Positions 1-10,862 of a stretch of 64,000 bases of DNA are shown one piece after another. Origin of the DNA: Chondrus crispus (taxonomy: Eukaryota > Rhodophyta > Florideophyceae > Gigartinales > Gigartinaceae); assembly GCF_000350225.1 (NCBI RefSeq), contig NW_005178495.1, positions 1-64,000 of the forward strand, in the 5' to 3' direction. Within the stretch, counting starts at the first letter, position 1, and each line of letters starts with the position of its first letter. The position numbers and the translations under genes were made by a program. The notes beneath the pieces were generated by a model, which made no database searches, was not told the DNA's origin, and worked only from the letters and a program-made list of their open reading frames with translations.

Positions 1-172
1 CTAATCCCACCTAATCCCTTAATCCCACCGAATCCCCTACTCCTCTAAATCCCCGAATCCCACCGAATCCCCTACTCCTCTAAATCTCCGAATCCCACCG
101 AATCCCTAAAGTACAAAAATCATCCTACTCCTAAATCCCAATCTCTATATTATAAAAGTAAATATCCCCCTA
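1..172. repeat. CCGAATCC/CTACTCCTCTAAATC short-period repeat block
   Basis: The window opens inside a low-complexity array built on CCGAATCC, CTACTCC and CTAAATC words, ending in an AT-rich CTATATTATAAAAG segment. The stretch from about 50 to 172 reappears almost base for base near 25,910-26,045, so this is a dispersed block rather than a one-off. No coding potential is seen. Confidence 0.85.
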
Positions 173-1690
173 ATCGCCGGATTACGGGACTTCCCTTTGC
201 GCAGGGCCCTCCCCCAAAGTCAACCTAGAACAGGCTGAATCCACTCCCCTCATTAACCGTGGCTCAGTGAAGCCAACCAACGCCAACAAACCTCCTATCC
301 AGGCAAGCTCACATCCCCATTTGCATTCACATACGTTTTGACGCTGTAATCGTTCAACATCGTCTGCCCTTGTCCTGAAATAGATCGGCAGCGTGATTGT
401 GGTATTCTGCGTCGCGTAATGACCTTGGTTACTGTCTCAGTTATCCAGAGAATGACTCTCAATTCAATGGAAATAATACATTCTTACTGAGTTCTGGCGA
501 GAAAGAGTAACTTAAAAAATATCCAGTACAACGAAACGGGGCTCCCGTTAACTGCTGTACGCGTCTGTAGAAGCTGAACAGATCTCCTTCTCATATCCAG
601 TGTTTGGCATTCGGAACTGAACTCAAACTATGTCCAGTGCTCATAAATCTTCATCCATTCAATCTTAAAGAAGTTATGGCTAAAGGTGTTTGAAGATGGA
701 CATTTTCCACTCTGAAAAGTACTACGGTGCTGTCCTGTGTAGTGACAACGGACAGTGATGTTCAACCTCTGCAAGAAAGGGATATGTATTACTGTATAAA
801 CTCTGCTCACATTTTTGATGAACCCTGTGGCAAGCCCGGCAACAGCAGTCCCCAGTCCCCAGCCCCTTTCATGCCCACTGACAACCCCTGCTCCGTCAAA
901 CGTTCACTCTCAGATTAGCAGTCGAGATGACACTACATTCCCGCCTCGATGTGTTTATGGTTGGCGCCGCATTGGGAGGTGCACAGTGCTTCTATTGGTT
1001 GAATACGGATATGAAGAACGTTTCAGAGGCGATGAACTTGAGGCATGCACAAATTCTTCCGCGACAGCGCCTTGTACTTTGATGTACGCCATCGTATAGG
1101 AGAGCTTGCGAACGGTGCGTAACAGTGAAAGGGGATTACGTCTTCATGCGAACGTTTTCGCACAGATCAAGGAAAAGGAAGGCGTCTCTGGCATGGCCGT
1201 TTCTGCGATCCAGTCTTCGGCGACTTTTTTTTAGGGGCGCTGAGGCTGTACCAGATGGCGTGCATGCCGGATCTTTAGCATCACTGCTGCACAGTAGAGT
1301 AGCGAAGGACATTTCCCGGATATGGAGGATGCATTTTATATGTATTGGGGAACCGATTGTTGCTAAGACGACTTCGTGGAGCTTCATTGCGACCAAGCCG
1401 GCAACAGAAATGGTTACATTGGCCTCGACACAAAGATTGCCAACACGCAGGTATTCCTCATATCGCAAGCTAGCAACAACGGAGCAGGCGGTGTTTAAAG
1501 TCCGCGTCGCAAGAAATCAACCACGACCCGGCAGCTAGCCCCTAATCCCCTTCTGAAGGAACGTGTATGTCAGTTCAACGGAACACTTTATTCGTTGTCT
1601 ACGCCTCTCTTTTCCCGCTCGGAGCAGCCGTCTCGCCTATCTCATTCAGTATTCAACTCTTCTTTCTGCTGGACTTTCCGTCTACCGAAA
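173..1690. other. No recognisable gene
   Basis: Only short overlapping open frames on both strands occur here and none resembles a known family. The frames around 1,125-1,540 run about 110-137 codons on both strands at once, which is typical of chance. I see no repeats or RNA genes. Confidence 0.5.
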
Positions 1691-1699
1691 TCATCAATG

Positions 1700-2701
1700 T
1701 CACCGTCCGAGCTGCTTTCTTCTCCAGTTTCGTTTGAAAACTACTGGAGGTGCCTTCGCCCGATGACCATGTCCGGTTTCAACATCCTCCAAATTCCGGT
1801 CTATCACACTGTCGTCGTCCTCGTCGTTCTGCAATTCTCCAGCGCTTATATTGCACTGGCCAGTTCCGACACGTTGCCGTCTAGGGCGGCCACACAATTT
1901 TTTATTAGAGATCCAATTTTTCCCGGCATTCAGGATTAAACGTGTTATCTCGTCAAGTACGCTTGTCGGGAACAGCAATTCGTTCTTGTTCCTGGTTTCG
2001 GCATGCCTTCTCCTCCGCTTTGGTGAGAAAAAAATTATTATCTTCTTCTGGACTACAGCCTTCGACATCAGACTCGTCCTCCTCGCTGACATTTCCTCCG
2101 TCCTGAGATCTCTTCGTATCTTTCTTGTAAATGTACTTTGCGACGGCTGTTGATAGCGACAATGACATCTTCAAGTTCGCTGCGGCATCCTCATTTTTGT
2201 CTTCACTAGAACTGCCGCTTTCGTCGGATGAATCATTTGCGGCTTCGCCGTGCTTCGGGGACTGGTTCTTGAATTCTACTGAAGACCCTACACTACACTG
2301 CAATCATCTCCCTCCTCGCCGCTCACGTCATCTTCTTCTACGCTGTCCGAACCAGCTTCACTGCAGCTTCACTGCTTCCGTCTCCACCTCGTCCTGCAAA
2401 GTCCGCTCTCCTCTTCAACCTTCCGTCTTTCGACTTTTCAGACAGAATGCCCTTGCCCACCCTCCCCCCCTGTACGACTTGCAATTGCGACCTTTGCAAA
2501 CTCTGATCGACAGCTTCACCCGACGTCTTCTCCAGATTGCCCATTTTCACCTTCCCCATCCGACGACTCATTTCCTCCGTCAATTTCATCCGCGTTGTCC
2601 GAAAACCTCATTCGAGACCAGAACAGATTTATCAGAGAATCGACATCCTGAAGTGGCCCAAAAACGAACACGTGACGACACACACAGACACGGATACCCA
2701 C
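1700..2701 (-). pseudogene. Decayed acidic low-complexity coding region (unrecognised)
   Basis: Three successive minus-strand frames have the same composition: runs of Asp, Glu and Ser (SSDESGSSSEDKNED, SEEDESDVEGCSPEED, SSDGEGENGQSGEDVG) mixed with Lys and Arg. One gene of a disordered, probably nuclear protein that has lost its reading frame would give this pattern. I do not recognise a family. The lower part contains the segment EITRLILNAGKNWISNK, whose DNA is repeated near 10.8 kb. It could equally be antisense noise to pyrimidine-rich plus-strand DNA, so confidence is low. Confidence 0.3.
1891..1975. repeat. Dispersed ~85-bp repeat, copy 1
   Basis: This segment, including TTAGAGATCCAATTTTTCCC, matches 10,773-10,862 over about 85 bp with scattered substitutions. 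Read on the minus strand both copies give a related peptide ending GKNWISN, so the repeat may come from coding DNA of an unknown gene or element. Confidence 0.7.
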
Positions 2702-2796
2702 ATGGCCCGCAACACTGTTGTACTCTGATTTGAATTTGCCGCGGTTTTTTCACGTGGAACCACGATACTTCTCAAGTGTGTATTGCCATTTCCCTA

Positions 2797-2806
2797 TATA
2801 TATGCG
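2797..2806 (+). promoter_or_regulatory. TATA-like element upstream of recombinase 1
   Basis: The run CTATATATATATG lies about 65-75 bp before the chosen ATG at 2,870. A pyrimidine-rich leader (TTTCCTTTCCTCCTGTGCTCC) lies between them. Position and composition suit a Pol II core promoter; function is inferred. Confidence 0.35.
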
Positions 2807-2869
2807 AATCGTAGTCCCGTTTCCTTTCCTCCTGTGCTCCCTAAATCCTCTAGAGCTTTCCGTCGCACA

Positions 2870-4765
2870 ATGGATCCGACGACAAAAAAACGCGGTGCAG
2901 GCCCGGGTAAAGAGTCTTCCAAACGCAAAAAGACAAAAAAAAGCAAGACGAAAAGCAAGAAGAAGACAGATGCTGCTGCGGGGAAACTCGTATCCCCAGT
3001 CACACCAGTACGTACAGCCCCAAGTTTTTCCGCTACAGTTTCGCCGTGCGCCCCTCCCTCCTTCACCGATATTTCCGAAGATGACGGGCAGTCATTACAC
3101 ATGGATATGGACGATGTCCGTGGTGAAGCGACTCCAACTCAATTTACGAAGGCCAACATTGATCTCGACATGGTTCGAAAGAACCATGCCCAGATCATAC
3201 AACGACGCACGACACGCCGTCTTGGTACGAAATCTGCCCAACGTCAACAGGGAGTGGGGGGTCCTGCGGTCTCTATACGTGTAACTGCGGGCCTCTCATT
3301 GGAAGAGGCTTGGAGCCATAGCGTTCGTAATCTGTTGCGGGACCACCCCGATTACTTCTCTTGCGAAGAAGCAACCTTGAAAGATCATGGCGTAATCGGA
3401 CAAGGACGCGCTGCGTATAAGGGGATTTCTGTTTGTGAAGATAATAATAGCGATCTGAGAGAGATATACCGTATTGAATACGAGCCAAAAATCTCGGGGG
3501 GAGGAAGCGATGGGTCCTTCAAGCAGCTCTGTATCGCGGCGGGGCAGCTGCTGCGGCTGTGTGTGGTTTGTAACGTCTTGGAGGTGGAATCGGTATGGAT
3601 GCCAGGGAAGCTATTCGAAGCAATATGCGACAAGGACACAGTAGATCTCCTCATTTCACATTATCGCGTCAGGGCTGTCTGTACAACTGTCATGACAAAA
3701 GCTTTTCACTTGAAAAAAATTTCCGAGCACGCCAAATTGTACTTTCAAGGAAGAAGCGTTGTCTACGCTGCTGAAGCAGAACGAAGCCGCATACATCTCC
3801 GCTCCATTTTCAATGTTCAGAAAGTGCTAGGAAGGCAACGCGCTACCGATCGTCGCGTCATAGACGATCGCATAGCGCGGGCCGCAATTTTCATGCCACA
3901 GGATTTTTCTCGTTGCAAGCAAAAAATCCGACATGCATTGGATTCTATTCTCGCATCTTTTGATAGTCACACAGTTGACCACGGGGTGACCGCTGCCGTC
4001 ACCACGGTTTTCCGGGAAGGTAGGACCAAAAATAAGTGGTGCATGAATTTAATCAACCTTCTTGTGTTGACCGGCGGGGGTCAACGACCCCAAGTATACA
4101 CGCAGTTGCAACTGCCTTCGTCAAGCGAATTGACAGACATGACGCAAAGAGCGCGGGAGCAGGGTTTCATTGAAATGAGCACGGTCAAGGAGAAGACAAG
4201 CCGATCCTTGCGAATGCCGTTTGTTCTTTTTCCTTCATATGTTCTCAAATACGTCCGATTTCATTGCTCCACTGTCCGCCCTGCAATAATTGACCAAGCT
4301 GAAAAGGATGAGTCCGACCTTGTCCACAAATCCCTACTCATTCATACCGAAAATGGACATAGTCTGATTACCCCACAAGTCACAAAGACATTTCAGGCGT
4401 TCCTCCGCATGTCAGAACCCACCCTCGCTGACATGACGGTTATGATGCTGAGATCTAGCTATGGAACAATGATGATGCACAGTTATCGCGAGAAAAAAAT
4501 CTTCCCCAACCTGGATGAAGCAGCGTTTCTGGATACATTGTCTACGCAAATGAATACCTCCGTAGACCAGCTCCGTTCCACCTACATCGGCCTGGACCAC
4601 ACCGACTACCTTGATACTGCCAAGGCATTGATCAGAGCTCTCGCTGTCACAACCAACCCTGATGATACGGAGGAGACGATAGACCAGTCGAAAACGAAGA
4701 TGATGCTCCTGGTTTCTTCGCATAGAGTCATCCGACCTTCTGCAGGTCGGGACAGACACCCGTAA
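2870..4765 (+). CDS. Tyrosine-recombinase-like protein, copy 1 (stand-alone, Crypton-like?)
   Basis: An intact 631-residue protein. The ATG at 2,870 is chosen because it opens a Lys-rich, probably nuclear-targeting tail like that of the second copy at 20.6 kb. Residues about 1-120 are basic and then Ser/Pro/acidic; the rest is a conserved globular region. The C-terminal third has the order expected of tyrosine recombinases: Arg406 in TGGGQRPQVYTQ, Lys442 in VKEKTSRSLRMPF, LRSSYGT with Arg528, and MNTSVDQLRSTY with a candidate nucleophile Tyr572. Tyr572 lies nine residues after the Thr that occupies the usual LGH histidine position. The His of HxxR is Met here. No reverse transcriptase is adjacent, which argues against DIRS-type elements and fits a Crypton-like or domesticated recombinase. 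The assignment is inferred from motif order only; DNA cutting and joining is not shown. Confidence 0.6.
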   Translation: MDPTTKKRGAGPGKESSKRKKTKKSKTKSKKKTDAAAGKLVSPVTPVRTAPSFSATVSPCAPPSFTDISEDDGQSLHMDMDDVRGEATPTQFTKANIDLDMVRKNHAQIIQRRTTRRLGTKSAQRQQGVGGPAVSIRVTAGLSLEEAWSHSVRNLLRDHPDYFSCEEATLKDHGVIGQGRAAYKGISVCEDNNSDLREIYRIEYEPKISGGGSDGSFKQLCIAAGQLLRLCVVCNVLEVESVWMPGKLFEAICDKDTVDLLISHYRVRAVCTTVMTKAFHLKKISEHAKLYFQGRSVVYAAEAERSRIHLRSIFNVQKVLGRQRATDRRVIDDRIARAAIFMPQDFSRCKQKIRHALDSILASFDSHTVDHGVTAAVTTVFREGRTKNKWCMNLINLLVLTGGGQRPQVYTQLQLPSSSELTDMTQRAREQGFIEMSTVKEKTSRSLRMPFVLFPSYVLKYVRFHCSTVRPAIIDQAEKDESDLVHKSLLIHTENGHSLITPQVTKTFQAFLRMSEPTLADMTVMMLRSSYGTMMMHSYREKKIFPNLDEAAFLDTLSTQMNTSVDQLRSTYIGLDHTDYLDTAKALIRALAVTTNPDDTEETIDQSKTKMMLLVSSHRVIRPSAGRDRHP

Positions 4766-4943
4766 ACGTTTTGCTTGCCCCTTCGTCTCGCACATTTCAC
4801 ACCCTTCCGACTCCTCTTTCCCCCTCCCTCCCCCCCCCGTCCCTCAGTCCAAGCCCAGCCCTCCTCCACTTCCTGTCTGTTACATTGCACCACTGAAATT
4901 CCCATCCCCCTGCTGCCGGCTGCACATTCCATCGTCCTTAGAA

Positions 4944-5229
4944 CGAGTGTACTGACTCGAAGAGAGTTTCCGATAGAGAATAGAAAGGGAGGGAGTTGGG
5001 GAGAACGGGGGGCGTCTGTGAGGGTTAATGCATGACAGAGGAGGTGTTCAAGACGCGGCATGTCACAATTGAGAGAGTTAGGCGATAGGCAGGGCGGATG
5101 ACGGCGATAAAACTAGTGTATTGACTCGAAGAGAGTTTCCGATAGAGAATAGGAAGGGAGGGAGTTGGGAAGAACGGGGGGCGTCTGTGAGGGTTAATGC
5201 ATGACAGAGGAGGTGTTCACGACGCAGTG
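4944..5229. repeat. Direct repeat pair (~112 bp, 169-bp offset)
   Basis: Two near-identical segments at 4,947-5,057 and 5,116-5,227 share GACTCGAAGAGAGTTTCCG and GGGTTAATGCATGACAGAGG. Only a few substitutions separate them. They lie just downstream of recombinase 1 and are not seen near recombinase 2. They look like a recent local duplication of non-coding DNA. Confidence 0.9.
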
Positions 5230-6160
5230 ACAAAAAAAGGTTGGACCGTAAGCTGGGAACAAGCGGCGGCGAGACGATCGCGAAATCAATTTATGCCGGT
5301 AAAACCAAAACCACAATTATTCCACGCCATCTGAGACCCCCCTCTGTCGGCAACTTGCTCAGGATCGAGATCGTATGTAAGGACCATTTCATGTCCCATT
5401 CCCAAAATCGCAAAATAGGTTGTTGCACATGTCTCAGTCGCAATGCTCTATGCAGGTGGCGTTCATGTGGATCCTGTCATCTCGATCGTACTGCAGCGGG
5501 ACGAAAGCCTCAACTGCACTTTCACTTCGAACCATACCGACACTACGTGCGTCATCGCACACTCTGAAACATGAAAAAAATTATTCAACGACAAAGACAG
5601 CATGATCCCACATTACAAAAATCAACTAAAGCCTTTTCCTTCCTTCCAACCCTAATCCGCTAATCTCTCCCTGCCTTCCGCTCAGCAGAGAAGTAGCAAA
5701 CCCCCTCATCATTTCTATCGTATCACGACCGTAGTGTCCAAATCCCCGTAATCTCCCCGAATCCCTTGTGACACGGCATCTCCGATGTTTCCGTGGGTGA
5801 GGGGTGAGTAATTTGAAACTGCACCTCGTTGAGGCGATGCGGCATCAGTTCCTGTGATCCAATCCGTCCAGCGATGCTCTGTACACACTGGCGCAGCCCC
5901 GCTGCCATCGGCTCCGACGCAGACGGAAGGTTACGTGGCGCATCCGTCTTATGCGAGGCACCCTCCGTCCCGCAGGGGACTGCTGCCAGCCCTAGCACTT
6001 CGTCTCCCTCGGTTCTCATCGACGAAGAAAGTGCTATTGAATACGCTTGGTCTTCATATCTGTCGGCCAACTTGTCGTCGCGTGCTCAAAAACCCCACAC
6101 AACGCGGATCGCGACATCTTCTCCTTGCCCACCGTCTCAGGCTCTTTTGTTTTTTGAGAA
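5230..6160. other. No recognisable gene
   Basis: Short frames only. A few CTAATCC and CCGAATCCC words at 5,650-5,765 echo the low-complexity blocks. Nothing else is supported. Confidence 0.5.
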
Positions 6161-6670
6161 ATGGGAAACTTGAAGAAAGTTACGTTCGCTGCCGAGTTGG
6201 AAGTGATTTTGGGGCCTCCTACAGATTCTGCTGCCGTCCCAATGGTCACAGAGGAATTGGCCTCCGTCTCTGACACCGAGGAGGGCGACGGATCTAGTGC
6301 GGCCTCCTGCAATGGCGAAGACATAATTCCTACTGCCGATCAACATGTGGACGTCTATGCGAGTTACATAACCTATTTAGAGATAAGCGGGCAACTAGGG
6401 GGGATTGATGATTATTGGGATGGTGAGGTGGCTGGGTTCGGTCGTAGTGGTGGTGCTTTTGATGGTACTTTCATTGAGACTCAGACTCCGAGGCGGCAAA
6501 CCCTTGCGGAGGAGGTGGTTTTGGCATTTCTGCTTGAAGAAGAGGGGGCTCAACACTTACGCCGAAACAGAGGATCGATCTGTGTTGCCGGACTAACAAT
6601 CGAGGAAAGCATTTTCCAAGAGTGGCGTAGAGTTCTCCCCCCTCTCCTTCATCAAAAGGGACGCGGTTAA
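6161..6670 (+). CDS. Hypothetical acidic protein (169 aa)
   Basis: A single open frame encodes an acidic protein, rich in Glu, Asp, Gly and Val, with a C-terminal half of mixed hydrophobic and charged residues (TLAEEVVLAFLLEEEG). I recognise no domain, signal peptide or membrane segment. Its balanced composition is more protein-like than the neighbouring frames, but nothing else supports expression. It could be chance or a fragment of a longer decayed gene. Confidence 0.25.
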   Translation: MGNLKKVTFAAELEVILGPPTDSAAVPMVTEELASVSDTEEGDGSSAASCNGEDIIPTADQHVDVYASYITYLEISGQLGGIDDYWDGEVAGFGRSGGAFDGTFIETQTPRRQTLAEEVVLAFLLEEEGAQHLRRNRGSICVAGLTIEESIFQEWRRVLPPLLHQKGRG

Positions 6671-7725
6671 GCATGAAAGCTGCAGACAGACTGATGTCTA
6701 GAATGTTTTCTCGTTCAAGGTTCTTCGATATAAGAACATCGATCTTGGGATCTACAAAGTATTGGTAGTTGTAGACAATAACATGAGCGAAGCTGAGACA
6801 AAGTCTGGCGGTATAGTATGGGCACCATTTCTTCTGACGAAATAAAGAGAACATGGCCTGTGCGACTATCAAGAACGTAAAAAACACGCCAGACCGGGAC
6901 ATGAGTCATGTTCCAATTTCCAATCCAATGACCTTTGAAGAGCTTGATCCTTACACTTTCAATGAAAATCATTATCATTAACTGAGATACAACCAAAGCA
7001 GTACGCATGAATCAGTCGAGGGTGGTTTTAAGGGAGCTGCAACCATGGACGAGGCTTCTGCTGATAGTCAACACGGGACGGCAGCCCCTCACTCTGCCTT
7101 CATAAGGGCTGCCGACTAATTCAGATTGAACATGGGCGGGAAGTTGGATCAGTGGCAGAGATGCGTCAAGTAGATGGCGGTCTTATATGTGTGTACCTCA
7201 GCGCACTGAACGCAGATAACGGTAGGGCGGCAGTGGAGCAGAGGGTGACGGTGCCGCGGGGGCGGGGGGGGGTGAGTTTAGAAAGTAAAACACGGCAACG
7301 AAGATGGGTTCCGTAGGGGGGAAGGGGGGGGGGGCCGGGCGGCTGCAGTGGGGACAAATGGATGAGGGAGGAGGAGGTTAAGACATGGCGGCATCCGGGA
7401 CGCGCAGTGCGCACATCCGTCACTTCTGCATACAACTTCCCAGAGCCGTTCCGTTCGACCTTCATACTGCCGCTCATGGCCGCGTATTTGTCCCATTCGC
7501 TAGCCACGTTGATCATCTGCAGCCTCCAATCACCTATCCATCCACCAACAACTCTCCTCGAATTCCCGACCTTTAAACAAACTTTCAGATCAAGGAGCAC
7601 AACAGACCTCATCCTTCCCCCATTCTCCACCTTTCCCGCAGCCTTCCCAACTTTCCGTCTCGCACCATGTCCCACGTCGTCACCTCACTGAGCGCCAGTC
7701 TTTCCGAGCTGGCGCCCCGACCTCA
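6671..7725. other. No recognisable gene; possible FBPase upstream region
   Basis: Short frames on both strands and G-runs near 7,260-7,345 are all that appears. The last 300 bases are pyrimidine-rich and lead into the FBPase-like gene, so they may have been its promoter and leader. Confidence 0.45.
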
Positions 7726-8869
7726 ATGAGCCACCCGCCCACACAGGTCCTCTTCCCTTCCCCGCCCGACATGTCCGCCACCGTCTTCCCCTCGCACGTC
7801 CGCGCCTCCTTCCGTCGCGACCCGACTGACTGCACAGGTGACCTTGTCCGTCTGCTGGACGACATTGCCACCCTCACTCACTCTGTCTCCAAGTACGTCG
7901 CCGCGAGACATACCCACGCCCGCCCTACCCCCGACGCCGATCATTCGCCTCAGCCATCCGGACCGCGCCCGCATGTCGCTACGCAGAAGTTGTATAACAC
8001 GTTGTCTCATGACGGATATGCCTGCATCATTTTAGAAAAGGACCGCGAGGCCCCGCTCACATTTTCCGAATCCGCCTTGCATGGCGGTTACGTTCTCATG
8101 CTCTCCTCGCTCGACATCGACCAAACCGCCGCAGATAACGTCATCTGCGGCACCATATTCAGCGTGTACAAGCGAAAGTCCTCCACCGGTCTTCCAGGAA
8201 GGCTCAAGGATCTGCAGCAGCCAGTCAACCATCAGGTTCCCGCGGGTTTTTGTCTTGTACTCATCAGCTACCACCCTGTAATAAACCATGCATGCCGGAG
8301 TGTACAAGTTTTATCTTCAGCCGGTCGCGACCCAATACTTTCTCCAGCCGAACCATCTTATCTCTTTTGACAAGCCCTCCTTTAACCTCTACACGGATTA
8401 CCACCAGTCTCGAACGGACCCGGCATTGGGAAAACACGCCCTCGCGTTTTGTTCCGCCCGTTCGGGAAACGTATATGATAATGGCTGCATGATTGCCAAC
8501 TTTCAGGGCGCCATGGCTGCTGCTTGTCTCTTCATCGGTCATGATATGCACGTCTTGTGCGAAGCTGCACCGCTCGCACTTATCGTAGAGCAGATGAGTG
8601 GGAAGGCAACTGACGGGGCCGGCAACCGCATTTTGGGTAAGTTTCCACATATCACTACGGCAGGGCTGTGTCAATACACACTTTTCATACCGTTCTTGCA
8701 CCCTAATTCAGACGTACCTGACCAAACTTCCAAAACTAATTTCTCTCGCGCCACGCTGTGTACAAAAGATAGGGGCGTAGACGATGAGGATGTCCACAAA
8801 CGGGTCTCGTTTTGCGCGGGGCCAACAGAACTAGTGGATTCCGTAGAGACCACGGCAAGGAAAGCTTGA
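7726..8869 (+). pseudogene. Fructose-1,6-bisphosphatase-like gene, metal site lost and frame broken
   Basis: Class I FBPase removes the 1-phosphate of fructose 1,6-bisphosphate in gluconeogenesis or the Calvin cycle. The first frame follows the family from the N-terminal helix (DLVRLLDDIATLTHSVSKYV) to GTIFSVYKRKSS. The second frame, from 8,288, continues with GVYKFYLQP, VLCEAAPLALIVEQMSGK and VHKRVSFCAGPTELVDSVE, which matches the normal C-terminus. The frames meet at the microrepeat CATGCATGC near 8,285-8,295, so one small indel separates them. The metal-binding signature DPLDGSS reads SSLDIDQT and the upstream SEEDE-type motif reads LEKDRE, so the enzyme could not be active as in the family. 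It is a decayed copy or a pseudoenzyme. It converges on the TAF6-like gene directly downstream. Confidence 0.75.
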
Positions 8870-8884
8870 CCTGCACAACGGGAA

Positions 8885-10200
8885 GTGTGCATAGTGAAAG
8901 TATCACACAGTCGTGTCCATCAGATGCTCTCCTTTCATTCTCTTCTCGATCTGCAAGGTCCGCCGATTCCTCGATCGCTTGGCAGACGAGAGATATCTTT
9001 TCGTCCACGACGGCCTCGTCCTCTCCCTCTAATTTGTCATTTGCCCCGGCAGCCCTCTCTCAACCAATCAGCAAGGCCGGTAAATGTGGAAGAAACTGCA
9101 GCTGGAAAACATCTCGTCCCAATGATTTCAAGCCCCGAATGCTGCCGTAAATACTTTCCAACGGAGAATGCTTGTCAGTTAAAACATCGACGAGCGTCTT
9201 GGCCGTCCGCCCGCAACAGACTGGATCAGGATGCAATCTCAAATGCCTCTTCCAGCACGAAAGCGGCGTTATCGCCAAGAGGCCAATGATCCCCTCGCCC
9301 CAACTGACGTCCGAGTGGGCACGTTAGAAACGGCGCTAGGATTTGGCCATAGTAAGCCTCAATTCCGAAATGTGTTTCTTGATAGCATATGGCATAGATC
9401 AGCCGTGTCGCGTGATACAGTATTTCAGTACGCCCAGATGCTCCTGCGTTTTCGTGAACCATGCTGCTGCGAAATTAGGACCACTAGTTGCGCAAGAACA
9501 AGAACAGGATCAATCGTTTTCATCGCCGCAATGTCCCGCAAAACCGCGTCAACGCTCGCAGACTCCATTTCTGCATCAGCCATGACATCTTCAACTGTCT
9601 TCACAAAAGCATCAAACTCTGCTTGGATTCTGCCGAATTGTCGAAAATTACATTTGATGACCATGTCAGTTCGGCGGTCATCCGACAGGAAAATATCGCG
9701 AAGAAAACAAGTGATAGTGGACGTACCCTTCCGAAAGCCTCTTCGCCGCGCCGCCCTTCCACCTGATCTCCGATTCTCCCCCACCACTTGCTCTCCGTCC
9801 AACGCAACCCAGCCCGCCGCCTCGGTGACCCCTCCCCCTCCTCCTGGCAGTTCCCTTGTGATCAAATCATCCAACCTGACAAGCTTATCCGTCCTCATAT
9901 ATATACACGCCCTCAACGTCCCCAAGTCTCTTTGCTGGCCCCCTGACACCCAGCGCAATGACGGGCTCGGCGCTGCGCCTCCACAACGCAGTGGCGACAT
10001 CTTCTACGGCGAGGCCAGTGCGCTTGGAGTGGACCATGAAGCTCTTGAGTCTACTGTAGGCTCCAATTGAACCAGGACAGCCTCAGACTCGTCCTCTCGC
10101 CTTCGCGCAAACTCTTCCCTTGCGTAGCCTTATGTGCGATGCTTGTCCTGTATATGATACAGTGCCCAATACCTGCGGTCTTCAGAATTCGATCCGTGAT
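8885..10200 (-). pseudogene. TAF6: TAF6-like (TFIID subunit) decayed copy
   Basis: TAF6 is a TFIID/SAGA-type subunit with an N-terminal histone fold that pairs with TAF9 and a C-terminal HEAT repeat domain. On the minus strand, in several frames but in the right order, I see the histone-fold tail (SFMVHSKRTGLAVEDVATAL then RRSAEPVIAL, about 10,050-9,955), a linker block around 9,860 (AAGWVALDGEQVVGEN), and the HEAT domain. The HEAT domain shows YYGQILAPFLTCPLGRQLG, GDHWPLGDNAAFVLEEA near 9,250-9,330, and SPLESIYGSIRGLKSLG near 9,100. An acidic tail (DEKISLVCQAIEESADLADR) follows. The order and conserved DHWxLRDxAA and YGSIxGLxxLG signatures make the family call firm. Changes of frame point to a pseudogene; introns could explain some. 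It lies tail to tail with the FBPase-like gene. Confidence 0.72.
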
Positions 10201-10772
10201 CTCTTGCCAGCCCTCTGCTCATCCGCTACGAAGTGTGATCCCTCCATCCATCCACGTCTCCTCATCCTCATAGCTTCGTCCCCGGATGCAAATATCACAT
10301 GTCTTCCGTCCGCACTCATACCAACAATGCGCCCCCTGTCCGTGTGTCTGTCCAGTCAACGAGCCCCTCTCCTTGTCCTCCGTCTGGTACGAATACCGCA
10401 ACTGCTGTGCACAGTGCGTACGCCTCGTTGTCAGAACATGCACTCGCGCTTCATAATGCCGGGTGATGCATGCATGCAGAACACGAGCTGAAGCTTTTCA
10501 TGGCTCCCGTACTGTCGACTGTCGTCCTGACGATGATGCTCCCCCCCCCCCAAAAAAACGTTCGCACTTTCCTTCGCATTCATTGCGAAGCGCATAAGGC
10601 TGATGCCACCTGCAGATCGGCTCGTCCCAGACCACAACGTCGCATGCGATATCTCAGCCCAAAGAAAGCAAACTGTCCCCCACACAGTGCAGGGCGTCTT
10701 CTCAGGGCACACTGTCTTCCGCTTCCCTAGCGGTGTACAATTACACATATGCTTGTCCGATCGACGCAAGAG

Positions 10773-10862
10773 CACACAAGATTTGATTAGAGATCCAATT
10801 TTTCCCGACATTCACGAGTGAACGTGTGATGTCTCGTCAAGAATGCGCTCTGTCGAACAAGC
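10773..10862. repeat. Dispersed ~85-bp repeat, copy 2
   Basis: Match to 1,891-1,975, with the shared core TTAGAGATCCAATTTTTCCC and TCTCGTCAAG. On the minus strand it reads DITRSLVNVGKNWISNQ against EITRLILNAGKNWISNK in copy 1, hinting at a former coding sequence. Confidence 0.7.

Noticed and set aside
2131-2733. 200-codon plus-strand frame
   Set aside because: Its Ser/Pro/His-rich content mirrors acidic coding on the minus strand; no motif supports it.
9231-10070. Plus-strand 279-codon open frame
   Set aside because: It is antisense to the TAF6-like gene, whose HEAT and histone-fold motifs read clearly on the minus strand.
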